Shown here piece by piece: positions 11,134 through 23,325 of a stretch of DNA of 64,000 nt (its first letter is position 1; every line of letters starts with the position of its first letter). The position numbers and the translations under genes were made by a program. The DNA comes from Trichosphaerium sp. ATCC 40318 (taxonomy: Eukaryota > Discosea > Flabellinia > Trichosidae). The DNA lies in contig JALMLS010000064.1 of the NCBI GenBank assembly GCA_038496445.1, positions 496,001 through 560,000 on the forward strand, in the 5' to 3' direction. The notes under the pieces are model-generated. The model had not been told where the DNA came from. It was given only the letters and a program-made list of their open reading frames with translations, and ran no database searches.

Positions 11134-11946
11134 ATGTCTAAGAATTATAACGCAGCAGTAAAAGCAGCTCTTCCAGAAGCCACCAAAGCTTTCAAGAAAT
11201 CTCTCACTAACTCCAAGCACGGAAGTTCAAGTATAAAAGACAGCATCACTGCCCAAACAACACTACTTAGTAAAGGAGTTTCGCTAAAAACGACGGACTT
11301 GGGAAAGACAGACTTCAAGCGTTATGTATTCCAAGCGCTGACTCCATGCCAAGCCTCTGTCGCTAACTTTGGCATCGCTACTTTCAGTACGTGTTCTTTT
11401 TTCTCATATTTTCTTCAATGTTGACTTTGTGTTCTTTGTAGGAGTGTTGTTGGGCGCAATTGGTATTAGTTCAGAGCTTGGAGAGAAGGCAGGACACGCA
11501 TTATTCCAGAAAGCTGACGCGAAGACTCTGAATGGATTTGTTCGTTCGATTAAAGGCATCCAGGAGGTACAAGCACTTGGTTTAATGACTTCACTTAACA
11601 TCATCTAAGGCAGAAGGAGAACTTAAAAAGGCTTTGGCTACTATTAAGTTTCTTAACCAAGTAAAGCGTGCTATGGGCCTAGAAATAATCTATGGCGTTA
11701 TACAGGGTACCATGACTCGGTACGACTTTTTTTCATCAATTACATTTTTTGGCACTTTAATTAATTAGCTGACCCACTGAATTTTTTTACAGGGAAAAAT
11801 GGTTAAAATTAGGTGTTGTAATGATTGCCCAGCTCATGGCTTTCTTTGCAACTGATGGAGCTGCATTTGTTGCAGAGATAGTCTTGGTTTTTGCCGGTGC
11901 AGGCTGGGGTAAGGCTCTTGCTGCAGTTGTAAATACGTGCCGTTAA
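11134..11946 (+). CDS. uncharacterised small membrane protein
   Basis: Four exons, 11134-11386, 11442-11566, 11610-11719 and 11793-11946, joined in phase, give about 213 residues. The N-terminal third is soluble and Lys/Ser/Thr-rich (MSKNYNAAVKAALPEATKAF). The rest holds hydrophobic Ala/Gly-rich segments (FRVLLGAIGISSELGEKAG, LGVVMIAQLMAFFATDG, AEIVLVFAGAGWGKALAA) that could be two to four membrane helices, with an amphipathic stretch (AEGELKKALATIKFLNQVK) between them. It ends VNTCR. I do not recognise the family. Donors are GTACGT, GTACAA and GTACGA. An organelle or vesicle membrane location is a guess from composition only. Confidence 0.65.
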
Positions 11947-12166
11947 TTAACTATAACTTGTAAAATCCAGAGCAACTACTGCTCTTCAATAAAAGTTGTA
12001 TCTAACCTAAAGATGTCTTTTTGATAAACCTTAAACTCTTGAGTAATGTCTTTGTAATGCACGCTTTCGTATCATAAGTAAAACCATCTAGAATAAAACT
12101 TGAAATACGTGACCAAAATGTCTTTGTGAAAATATTGTATTTGCGGTTTATTTTTATCTTTCCTCT

Positions 12167-12834
12167 TTACAATTCTTTTTTACTTAGCGCAGCAATAAGT
12201 TTACCCATATGTTCAAATGTCTAAAAAGTTATTTTGTTAACACATGATCGAAGAAACGAAAAATAAACAAAAAAGAAAAAAGAAAAAAGAAAATCAAAAG
12301 ACATACATCGTGTTGTTCAATAGCATCTTGCACGTGGACAATACTTTTAATCTTACAATCATCTGTGCAAGTATACGCCCCACTTTCATGATTATAAGCT
12401 TCAGCACCATCAATAAATTTCCAATGCTACATGGTCACGTGAGCAATTTGAAAAAACCAAAAAAATGACACGTCACATTAACACAAATATGAACGTACCT
12501 CCTTCCACATAGCGAATACAGTGCCATCTTCGGCTCTGCTAGGCTCAACGATGAATTCAACGTCAAATTCTTTAATGACAGCCAATACAGATTTAAGGCC
12601 TTCCTTGTCGAGTATTTTGCTAATGTCCACGTCGACAGAGTTTTGTTTCCATGATTCAATCGAAGAGTGTAGATCTATCATACGAGATGTCTTTTTTTCA
12701 GTGTTTGACGCTTCAACGCCTTTAAATGATTCTATTACTTCTTTTACAGATTCTTCGCAATCGCAAAAGGCTCTAGCATCATGAGGAGCAAATAACAACA
12801 ACACAGCAAGGGCGAGGAAAGTTTTTATGAGCAT
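12167..12834 (-). CDS. secreted/ER protein of unknown function ending KKEL
   Basis: Three exons (12834-12499, 12426-12307, 12220-12167) give about 170 residues. The N-terminus MLIKTFLALAVLLLFAP is a strong signal peptide with a likely cleavage after ARA. The mature part has Cys near its start (FCDCEES) and a second Cys pair (YTCTDDCK), a helical middle with charged residues, and the C-terminus ALSKKEL. A C-terminal xKEL resembles KDEL/HDEL-type ER retrieval signals, so residence in the ER lumen is a reasonable inference. No enzyme motif is seen and I do not recognise the family. Its first intron contains a TCACGTGA at 12435-12442. Confidence 0.7.
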
Positions 12835-13086
12835 AAGTTGGCTTTCTCACTACTTCTTTGACTTTTTGTAAAATCTCAAACCAGAAACGGCCGAGATATT
12901 GTGATCCTACAACCAGTACTTAAAACCCTTAAGCTGTCTATCGTACAAAAAAAAACAAGGGCGATTAGTACTTCTCATTAGTGCACTTGCTAGCAAAGAA
13001 GAGAAGCCGGATTTAAAAAAATAATTTATTACATTTATTCAATGCTTTGTAACAGCAACAAAAAAATAAAGTCACAAAGGATATTT

Positions 13087-15920
13087 TTACTTCTTTGCGA
13101 CCGCTTTTTTGCTCACTCTACGTGGAGATGGACCCTTGGACTCGGACTGCTATAAATCTTAGGTAGGAGAAAACAAAAAAATATGGCAAAAAATAAGTAC
13201 CTTTCTAGCAAGTTTCTTTGCGTGCTTTTCCTCTTTTTTTTTCTGCTTTTTGAGTTTTCTGGAGGAAGAACTTTGACCTGCTTCAGCTACGCCATCCTTT
13301 CCTTCGTCCTCCTCTCTTGGACTCTTTCCATTAGCGCGTGGAGAACGTCCTGTGGCCTTTCCAGTTGGAGAGGCTGGAGATTCATTAGAATCTTCACCTT
13401 GAGCAGGCTCTTCGTCTTCTGGCTCTTCAGGTTCTAGGAAACTCATTAAGATGGCGAAGAGAAAAAACTCTAACGCACCTTCACCTTCAGGTTGCTCCTT
13501 TTCCTTAGACTTTGAAGAAGAAGCTGCGGCCTCAACTACTTCCTCAGATGATTGAACAGTTGGTTGTTCAGCTACTTCATCGCCTACAGCCTCAGCTGCT
13601 TCTACAAAACAAAATAAGCGACTTAAAAAAAAAAGAAGAATTTCAACGCACCTTTTGGCTCAGGTTCAGGTTCATCTTCTTCCTCGACTTCTTCAGCCTC
13701 AGGTTGAGCTTCAGGCTCAGGCTTCTTTGCCTTTGTTTCTGGCTCATCGGTGGCCAAACGCTAAATAAAGAATTTAACAGCGATTTTTTGGGTTTTAGAC
13801 ATACGAGTCTCTTTCCGATATCCTGCTGGATAGCCAACAACAAATCAGTGGCGATGAGTGGGATAGTAGTATCTTTAGATTTCTTAGATGCCTTTGCTTT
13901 ATCATTCAAAGGTTGTAAGTCGACCTTGTCTAGATGTGAAACAATGTAGTCTTGGCATCTAGGAATCAACTGTTTGCCAAGATCACCGCTCATTTTGTAA
14001 GATACCTCCAAAATGGAGAGTACTGTAGGTACGCTAATACCACTGCAAATTGTATCTTCGGCAGCTTTGCTAAACAAATAGAGGTAAGATAAAGGCTACT
14101 ACAAGATGAATAGAGTACCGAAGTCCATCAAGTTTTAATTTAGCAGAGAACATAATAAGCTTTGTTGCGGATAGTGGGTCCATTGTAGTTTCACCATAGT
14201 ATACCCAACGCAAGAAGCTCTCAAAGGCAGCGCGATCGAGGTTTGCTAAGATATTGTGGGATACAACAGGAGCACCCATTTTCTTATCAGGAGGCGCCAC
14301 CTCAATGATACTAGCAATAGCTGCTGATTTACCTGTATAACAAGAAATATTAATTTTTTGACCTTTTGAGAGGCTACAAGAGTCCAAAATATAAAAGGAA
14401 CGCTACAACATACCTCCGAGAAGGGCGCGGTGTGCTTTAACCAAAACTTCCTTTTTCTTATCAGCCCAACGGAAGGTGACATCGAAACTCTCATTACGCT
14501 TATCGTAGAGCTCTTTAAAGTCGGATGTGAACGTGTTTTTAGCGTTCACGGATACAGGGTCACCAGCACCTTCTCGCGGTTGTGAAGATAGCAAAACGAC
14601 CTAAAAAGAAAAAAATATAAGCAAAACCGTAAAACCGAAACATTTCGTCAAAAAGAGGCGTTCTTTCTTTCGTCATTCACGTACCTCTTGAAATAACTCA
14701 AGACCGAGTGTTGTTACGCCATCTTTACTCTGTACCCATGTAGGGTTGTCCATAGCGAAATCCAAACATAATTGCTTAGCGCGAGGAACCTAAATGAAAG
14801 TATTAGTATCAAAAACGCAGTAACATAAAATCATTTCATTCGGAAAAAAAAATACTCGAAAAAAGGAAAATAAAACGATAAAGATATGATATTAAATAAG
14901 GTTACCTTCCAATCGTTTGCTTTACGCAATAGAGCATACATGTTTTTCATGTCTAGTTTCTGTTGCAAATACTAAAGAAAAACACAAAAAAAGTTAGTTT
15001 TTGTACGCGTATCTCGGGGTTGACAAATGGACGTTTACCTGTTCTAGCATTTGAATTAATCTCTCGATTTTATATTTTGCAGCAGCGTTGATTACATGTA
15101 CAGAGAGCATAGGGTTCATTTTTTTCTCTGAGAAATCAACATTGCCGGTATAGAGGTAAGTGAGGACTACTTTGAGACTTTGTTCGTCTATGTGCGATTC
15201 TGGATCGATTGCATACTCCTTAAGGCCTTTCTTTGCTTTTACCTTTTTTACACCCTGTTTTATCATGGCAGGGCATCGAGAGTTGATGACACAACTAGAT
15301 AGACAAGTTTAGGAGTTGAAAAAGCAATAAAGCAGGAAGTAAAATCTAAAATAAGGCAAAATCGTCACGGAGCTGAATTTATCTCTCCAAAAACAATGCT
15401 TAGGTCCGTTCTGGTGCAAAGAGCGACCGTTTTAGGTTGCCACAAAGTTAATAAAACTGCGCATGAGTTACCTGTGTGCTCGCAACTCCGTGCCATTGTC
15501 CATAAGGAAACTAATATCAGAGAAAAGGCCATTGCATACAAGGCTTGCGTGGGTCTCTATTGCCATTTTAGGTTTACAAAAAATAAACTCCAGATCTGCG
15601 CTTGGGAGTTCAAAAACCGTTTTACGCAACCAAAGGTATGCTAAAATTGCAATTTCCAACAGTTTCGCAATAAAAAGGATGTTGGAAGAAAATCGTGAGA
15701 CGCAGACGCAAAAGCGCAATTTAAAGCTCGCTCCGAGTATGCCAAGCACTTATATATGCAAGGTAGTAATTTACAGCGCATTCGGTAGTTGCATAGCCGT
15801 TAATACTAATAAACGCGTACCTAATGGTGTGTCGTCTACGCTACGACTTGAATTACGTTGTTTTTTAAGGGTTGGAGTGTTGCCAGCTTTAGAGGTCTTC
15901 TTACTACCACGACTCGACAT
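13087..15920 (-). CDS. tandem-BTB protein with acidic and Lys-rich C-terminal tail
   Basis: The short first exon MSSRGSKKTSKAGN... is basic. The first BTB reads GLFSDISFLMDNGTELRAH, then CVINSRCPAMIKQGV, SLKVVLTYLYTGNVDFSE and VINAAAKYKIERLIQML. After a linker (KANDWKVPRAKQLCLDFA), the second BTB reads ESFDVTFRWADKKKEVLVKA, HRALLGG, AAFESFLRWVYYGETTMDP and FSAKLKLDGLR, followed by a BACK-like helical region. The rest is low-complexity: Glu/Pro/Ala-rich repeats and a final Lys/Ser-rich stretch ending SKKAVAKK (TAA 13087-13089). Tandem BTB proteins often act as Cullin-3 adaptors or scaffolds; that role is inferred. The start of exon 2 (near 15650-15745) is uncertain because several acceptors fit. 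Confidence 0.75.
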
Positions 15921-16134
15921 CTTAGCTCTTGTTGTTTTTATGCTCTTTATTGCTCTACAGTGTAGAGTTGGGTTGTCGGGCGTTTATTACAATCGCCTTT
16001 GGTGTAATTACCGCGAAGAATTTTGGTACAGAAAAAAACGACATAATTTAGGGTTTTGCTTGTCAAAACTTGAACATTTTCTCTACGCTCTGTATTGTTC
16101 ATAAACGTTACGCCAATCACATCAACACACCTGA
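15921..16134. promoter_or_regulatory. divergent promoter interval (BTB gene / folate gene)
   Basis: 214 bp between the start codons of two divergent genes. No distinct box was recognised, but both promoters must lie here or in the first introns. Confidence 0.35.
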
Positions 16135-18635
16135 ATGGATAAAATAAAGATAAAAGGACTTTGCCTGTCATGTATTGGTACGTTTGACGTCTATTATGAA
16201 AACTACGCTTGGATTATGCTTTCTGACGCTCCTAGTTGGTGTAAAGGAGAAAGAGAGACTCAAACGACAAAACTTATTTGTTGACATTACAATGCTCCAC
16301 GATTTCAGAAAAGCTGGCCTACAAGTTGAAGACAGCATTGATAGAACTATAAACTATAGGTTAGTGAATTTACGTTTTCGTTTTCTTAACAACACGTGTT
16401 CTTATGATAATTTTGTTAGTCATGTAGCTGACTCTGTATCTAAGCTTGTTGAAGGTTAGATAAGTTTTTTCTTCTTTTTTTTTGAAGAAAAGACATTTTG
16501 ATTGATGGTGACCTCCAGACTTATGATTTTGTAGATATAAAGGCGAAAACACTTGAGTACCTTGTAGATAAGATAGCAATGCATGTTTTGGAAACAACAG
16601 TTGCACGTTCTGTCACGGTTGAAATTGCAAAGCCAGCTGCTATTTGTACGATTACAATTGTGTCCTTTTTTTTTTTTCTCTTTCTTCTTTTTTTCCTGCT
16701 TGTAGCTGACTATCTCAAAGGGAGAGCTAATGCATCGGCTGTTGAGATTACGCGTGTTCGCGAACCAACTAGCGTTTCAATCCAGCAAGATAGTACCTAT
16801 CCAGTAGCAGCAGAACCGGATTTTTCTTTGGACAGCTTACTTCCAAGACCTCCAAAAGAGGGCAGAGTTTGGCTTTCTCTTGGATCTAATATGGGATGTA
16901 GAAGTCATAATATAAACAAAGCAATAGATAGTATAGCGTCATTTGCTAAAGTGAGATCTGCATCATTTCTATATACGACCAAGCCAATGTATAAAACAGA
17001 CCAAGATTATTTTTTAAACGCAGCAATCGAAATCAACTGTATGTTTTCACCAGAGGAGTTATTGCAAAAACTACAAAAGATTGAAACTGATATGATGCGC
17101 GTGAGAGGTACGCTAAGGATTTAATTGGAGTACTAATTCTACAAAGAGGAGAGGTATGGGCCACGCATCATTGATATTGATATTCTATTCTTTGATGACA
17201 TTTGTCATAATACATCGATTTTGACGATTCCTCATCCGAACATTGCTGAAAGACCTTTTGTCATTGGTCCAATGAACGAGTGAGTACGATGCTTGATTTT
17301 AAATAACTGATCTTTGTAGTATTGCACCTCAAAAGAAGTGTCCGCGTTCTGGAAAAACAGTGGCAGAAATGTGGTCTTCGTTGAAAAATAGTCAATCAGA
17401 TATTTCAAGAGTTGTACCAATTACGTTTGGGTCTGATAAAAAAGAAGTATGCATGCGCATGGATGAAAGAGATCCAGCTGTTTTGATGGGTATTTTAAAT
17501 GTTACACCAGATAGCTTTTCCGACGGAGGAATGTGGGAAGAGGTACATACAAAGTTTTTTTTTTGCACGCATCTAATGTTCCTGGAGGCGTCTGAGGCTA
17601 TAAAGAAAGCGACTGAGCTTCATAATTCTGGAGCAGCAATAATAGATATAGGTGGCGAAAGTACAAGACCTAGCGCAGATAGTGTAGAGTACGTCTAGAC
17701 TTATTTGAATAAGAATATTTCAGGAAAAGGTATAAATTATCAAACTAATTGGTTTTAAAGCGCTGATACAGAGATTGAAAGAGTTGTACCAGTTATAAAT
17801 GGCATACGAGCTAAACTGCCTGATACAATAATATCTATAGACACTACTAAAAGTAGTGTAGCGAGAGCGTCTATAAAAGTATGATAAGCGTATAAAGAGT
17901 TTCGCTAAATGATTAATGTTTTTTTAGGCAGGAGCAAACATTATTAATGATATTTCGGGCGGTTTATTCGATGAAACTATTCTCGATGTAGCCAAAGAAA
18001 CACGTGCACCTATCGTAATAATGCACACAAGAGGTACACCGAAGGAAATGAAGAGTCTTGCAGTATATCCAAAGGAAAAAGGACTTGTCCATGAACAGGT
18101 ACTTGTTTTCTTTCTTTTGTTACCTCTTAAGGTGTTAATTACCTGCAAGATTGCCACGGAGCTAAGAGAACGTGTCAAGAAAGCACTTGAGGTTGGTGTG
18201 TACCCTTGGCAAATAATTGTTGATCCAGGTTTGTCCTACATTTTTTTAATAACTAAGTATTGAGCCAGGTATTGGTTTTGCAAAGGATTCAAAGGCTAAC
18301 TTGGCTATACTAAAAAACCTTGATAATTTTATTTCTCGAATGTGTCATTTTCCCACTTTGGTACGCAACAACGGCAAAGTTGTACAATATCTCTTACTTA
18401 ATTGCAAGATTGGTGCCTCACGAAAGCGTTTCATTGGATCAATTACAGACAAGAAAGTACCAAAGGAACGAGTTTGGGGAACAGGTATAAACCTTGCAGT
18501 GTAGTTTATTATTGACATTCGCTAGCTGCTACCGTCACTGCCAGTGTAGCGGGTGGGGCAAAGATAATCCGAGTCCATGATGTAATTGAGTTAATAGATG
18601 TGCTCAAAGTAAGTAATGCCATTTACAAGGCATAA
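16135..18635 (+). CDS. trifunctional folate synthesis protein (FolB-FolK-FolP)
   Basis: One spliced frame carries three steps of folate synthesis, in the same order as fungal Fol1. FolB (dihydroneopterin aldolase): MDKIKIKGLCLSCIG, GVKEKERLKRQNLFVDITM, then the AKTLEYLVDKIA helix and VTVEIAKPAAI. FolK (HPPK): VWLSLGSNMG, FLYTTKPMYKTDQDYFLNAA, YGPRIIDIDILFFDD and TIPHPNIAERPFVIGP. FolP (dihydropteroate synthase): GILNVTPDSFSDGG, IIDIGGESTRPSAD, SIDTTKSSVA, NIINDISGG, IIVDPGIGFAKDSKANL and IGASRKRFIG, ending RVHDVIELIDVLKVSNAI then YKA (TAA 18633-18635). A poly-pyrimidine intron inside FolB gives a false hydrophobic stretch if left unspliced. All active-site signatures look intact, so the cell should make its own folate. 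Fused forms like this also occur in oomycetes and fungi. Confidence 0.92.
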
Positions 18636-18887
18636 TTCACGTGCTTGATAAAAACAAATAAATAAAACAATCATCCTTACATTGAAGATACCACCTTTTG
18701 TATTAACGTTACTTGCCTGTTGTGTGTTTGTATGTTATTGATGCAGGATGCTAAAACAATAGGTGCGCGTGTTTCGCTTTTGAAGTTGGCCCAGTGGACC
18801 AATCGCGTTGCATCTCGTTATTTGTTGTTACAACTTTTCAGTGAAGAATTAATTAAGTCGACTGCCACTCGACATGTGTTACGAGTA

Positions 18888-21800
18888 ATGAGTAACAAGG
18901 AGGTAGTGGAGACTTCACCAAAGAAGGAGGGGTCTCCTTCGGCCGACAATGCATCAAATAGTGTTAGTGTGGAGTCAACGGACGCAAGTGCACAACAAAA
19001 CGCCACAAGCGTTGCAGGAGAGCCTATAGCTGTAATAAATAACGAAGCCGAAATTAAGGAACAAACCACAACAGAAAACGCAAGTGCGAGCGACGAAAGC
19101 CTTATCGAAGAAGTATTACCAGGGACGGAAGATAGGAAAATTAATAAACAGCAAAAAGACGAGTCAAATAACACAGTACCCGCTAGCGCATCGCAAAACT
19201 CAGCTAGTACTCCTGAGGATGCTACTGGCTCAAAACAAAGCTTGCAAAATTCGCACAAAAAAACGACAGACAAACGCACGTCTGAACAATACAACTAGAT
19301 TTTAACGTGCGCCGCATTGAAATTTAACGCTGAATTAGGAACCTCAGAAGAGAATAAGATTGTACGCTTTTAAATGGGTACACAAATATAACGTTTATGC
19401 TTATTACTGCGTAGAGCTCACCTAGGAAAGAGTCTGGTCCTAATCACAAATCAGGGTGGCTGGTAAAAAAAGGAAAAGTACGGCGGAATTGGTTAAAACG
19501 GTTCTTTGTACTTGATGATACAACACTGAGCTATTTCAAATCATCTGTGCGTCATTAACACACCTCTCTTTAAAATCCTTTTGGAAATCTGACACTTGAA
19601 GAAAGAAATGCAAAGATCGTAAAGGTGGTTTAAGACTGAAAAACATAACAAAGATTGAGGCAACAGCAATTCGAAAGAAACAATATTGTATCATTCTAAA
19701 CACACCTGATCGTGTATTCAGTATGCAAGCAAAGGATAATCAAGATAGGAGTGAATGGGTTACCGCCATACGCAAGTCAGTAACCAAGCTTGGTGGTATG
19801 AGATTTTGTTATTGATTTTGTTGAAACCGACTTTGTTATTGTTAATGCACTTCTTTTCGCAGTTGAGACTGGTCCAGTAAAACAGCTGTTTGACTGTTGT
19901 GGGAGAGGTGATCTAGATGAAGTTATATCCATATTATTAAAGGGATCAGTCGATGTTAATGTTAGAAACCCACGCGGAGATACAGCGCTTATAATTGCTT
20001 GTGATGCTGGCCACGAAGATATTGTTTCTAAGTTAATTTCGCTTGATGCAGATGTAAATGCCCAGGTAATCCAGTGTTGACACCACACATTTACCTAACA
20101 ACGAAATAGAGTAAGGACGGAGCAACAGGGTTATTATTTGCTTGTCAGAACGGTGATATCAAGGTTCTGTATTGTTAATACAAATTAGCTTGCTTTATTT
20201 CTAATTTGCAATATAGCTTGTTGAGCTACTCCTTGATGCTAAAGCTAGTATTGATGTCAAAACTACCGGTGGTTCAACTCCTCTTTCTCTTGCCAGTGAA
20301 TGTGGTCACTTGAATGTACTCAATAGTTCCTTTTGATTGATATAAATGCTAACAAAAAATTAGGTTGTAGAGAAACTTTTAGAAAAAGACGCAGATCCAA
20401 ATGAAGCTCGTACAACTGGTGCTACTCCTGTGTTTATGGCTGCATTGAAGGTTCTACTGTTAACATAACAATGCTTGCCTCTAACAGTTACTAGGGTCAT
20501 GCTAGCGCTGTAAAACGTTTGATAGACGCATCAGCGGATATTAATCTTTCTCGGAGCGATGGAGCTTCACCACTACATGCAGCAGTTCAAAATGGTTATG
20601 ACGATATTGTAGACTTGCTTATAGAAGCTGGGGCAGATGTAAACGCAAAGTTAGAGTCAGGTAAGTTAACAAACAACCTAGGTATTACTTGTACGCTAAC
20701 TTCTACTGTAAGAGGTGACGTCAGGTCTGACACCATTATATATTGCTAGCAGAGAAGGCAGAGCTAAAATGGTAGAGAAACTACTAGAAGCTGGTGCTGA
20801 TATCAATGCACAAACAGGGGAAGGTAATTGATTTACTTAGGTATCTGACATCTTTGCCTTACGTTGTTTAAATAGGAGCGACACCTTTCTTTATAGCATG
20901 CCAAGAAGGTCATGTTAATGTTATAGAAGTATTGATGGAGGATAAGAATGTTGATGTAAACACAGCTCTAAAAGAACGTGGTGAAGTACCACTTCATGCA
21001 GCAGCTGTTTTTGGAAGGGTGGATGTTGTAAAGAAATTAATTGATTTTGGTGTGGACGTAGATATTAGACGTACAGATGGTGGTGTACCTCTTCATGCAG
21101 CTTGCTTTGGTGGACAAACAGAAGTAGTTGATCTTCTACTAACACATGGGGCTAACCTCGATATACAAACAAAGGAAGGTCACTCTCCTTTGCACTTTGC
21201 TTGCCAACAAGGCCGTTTAAGCGTTTTACAAAAGTTAATAGCTGCTGGTGTTGATCTCAATAAGCAAACAAAAGAAGGCTCAACAGCTTTGTATGTTGCT
21301 GCTTCTAAAGGCATTGGACACTTGAAAATAATACAAGAACTACTGGCTGCTGATGCTACTGTATCAATATCAAATGAAGATGGTTTGACGCCATTAGATA
21401 TAGCTGCTTTAGGTGGACAACGAAAGGTTGTATCAGCTATTAAGGAGAAAGCCGGATCTGGTTGGTTTAATTCTACTAAACCACTCGTCATACCGGCAAA
21501 GCATTCATTAGTACTTGAATTGCATTCCGTGGGAGTTAAGGTATGTTTTTTTTGCACGTGTTGTGATGTTTATTAACTTTGGTTTTTTTTGGAAGGCTGT
21601 TGCTATGTTGAATGGAGAGCATGTTAAGACATTTGCTGGAAAAGTAGGATACAATAATCCAGGCGCTCATCCTAAGATTATGAGCCAATTCTTCAACAAG
21701 GATGACGAAGAACAAGAATTGACGTTACGTATTGAAGAAGGAGAAGGTTTAGGCGATGGTAAGTGCTTTAAATGCTTTTCTGCGATTGGATTGATAGACA

Positions 21801-22607
21801 GCTTTTTAATACTTTTTACTTAGTACCAGATACTGCAGAAGCTTGGGTGGCTATTAGGAGTTATCCACATGGTGTATTACAAGGTGACCAATCTGGAATT
21901 TCGTATATCCATCTAGAGTGGACAGGTGACCGTAACCAAGAGTATCCGCTTGAGAAGTCCATAAAGTTTTCACAGTTAAAAACATTTCCAAAAGCTGAAA
22001 AACTTGAGCTTAATGATGACACAATAAAGGTAAGCGAGTTTGATATCATCTGAGCGTTTGTCTAACATTACATGGAACAGGAATTGCATGACTTGATGAA
22101 AACAATACATGCTGCTTTTGAAAAAGCAGATTTTGATGCCGTGTGGAAATTCAATGAACCTCTACGCAAAAGTGGGCCAGCAGAAAAGGAACTGAAAGGT
22201 GTTAACCTAGAGGAGTTGATAAAACAATTTCTTGAAAATGTACGCTTCTTCTTTGTTTGGTGTACTGTTTAAAAGGCAAAGTTTCGTTAATGAATTTGTT
22301 AGGTCAAGAATGCTGGTATGATGCCTCTTAACCCTGATGAATACAATTTTAAACTAGTAAGCGATGATACTATGATTATGTGCTCTACAAAATCAGATCA
22401 GCCTATTCTTCGATCGAATGACTATGTTATTGATTCTGATGAGACTACTCATGGTATGCACTTTTTTCTACTTCCAGAAGTTTATCTTCTTTTTATTGCT
22501 TGTACCTCCTTGTATCTATTGGTACTTACTTTTTTTATAATTTAGCTGCTTTTCCAATGTCTGTTGGTAAAATAGATGGTGAATGGTATCTATTAGACGG
22601 GCAGTAG
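18888..22607 (+). CDS. PH domain plus ankyrin-repeat protein
   Basis: N-terminal region MSNKEVVETSPKKEG... is Ser/Thr/Glu-rich and disordered. A PH domain follows: KSGWLVKKGKVRRNWLKRFF, VLDDTTLSYFKSS, TRVF-like RVFSMQAKDNQDRSEWVTAI. About ten ankyrin repeats come next, for example RGDTALIIACDAGHEDIVS, DGASPLHAAVQNGYDDIVD, GEVPLHAAAVFGRVDVVKK and GHSPLHFACQQGRLSVLQK. A C-terminal globular part (HSVGVK, GISYIHLEWTGDR, NPDEYNFKLVSDDT, GKIDGEWYLLDGQ) is unrecognised. Stop TAG is at 22605-22607. Likely a membrane-associated scaffold. The N-terminal join is uncertain: the frame has a TAG at 19296-19298, which I remove by a 125-nt intron (GTACCC at 19174 to TAG at 19298). Otherwise the first 136 codons form a separate small gene. 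Confidence 0.75.
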
Positions 22608-23325
22608 TATGATAACACATCAGAAGTTATTTATATTTTTTTTTTTGCTTATATTTTTTGTATCTTTACCTTATAAAATAAATAAAATGGATTTCTTGAG
22701 CCTAAAAATCTCGTGATGCTTACGTTATAGTTAGTAAACTTAAAAACCTGCAATTTCAAATTAGATATTAAACTTGATAATCACTTTGAGTCTATCTAGC
22801 TTTCGGTAGGCTTGACGTGAGTGTTTACAAGCGCAAACGCCAATACACGTATACACTACACGGTTAATTGCACAAGGGCATCATCTGTCGCAACTGCACT
22901 TATTTATATTAACGTAAGGAATAGAATGTAGTATCGTTTAAATAAATGCGTTACACTTGATTTGAATGTACCAAGTTTTCGTAAAAGCAGAAAACTAGTT
23001 GTTTTTTAACCACAATTTTGGTTTATTGTGTTCGCACCTATTTTTAAGCACTTTGTCTGCTCTCGTCTTTCGATGAGCCACGGGGTGTAGTCACTTGGGA
23101 TACATAGACGAAATATTTGTCCCTTATTCACCGGGCCTCCAACGATGGAGGCCAATGAATGGATTGCATTCCCAATTTGATACTCATCTCTTTTTTTTTT
23201 GTTTTGAAAAAGCGCGAACAGGCTCAAAGTACGGTTTTCTCGTTAACACAGCGACATTTTGCTATTGGCTTAAAATAATGAGTTTAAGTATTTGACCTAT
23301 TCGGTTGCTACGCTACTAAAACACC
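22608..23325. other. intergenic, no gene seen
   Basis: AT-rich. It has poly-T and AATAAA-like 3' flank of the PH-ankyrin gene (TAAAATAAATAAAATGG near 22673). Short frames on both strands near 23006-23290 have no family fit or signal peptide. No RNA gene or repeat recognised. Confidence 0.45.

Noticed and set aside
18720-18887. Upstream extension MCVCMLLMQDAKTIGARVS of the PH-ankyrin gene
   Set aside because: It has no conserved motif and overlaps the 3' flank of the folate gene; the ATG at 18888 fits better. A small exon here cannot be fully excluded.
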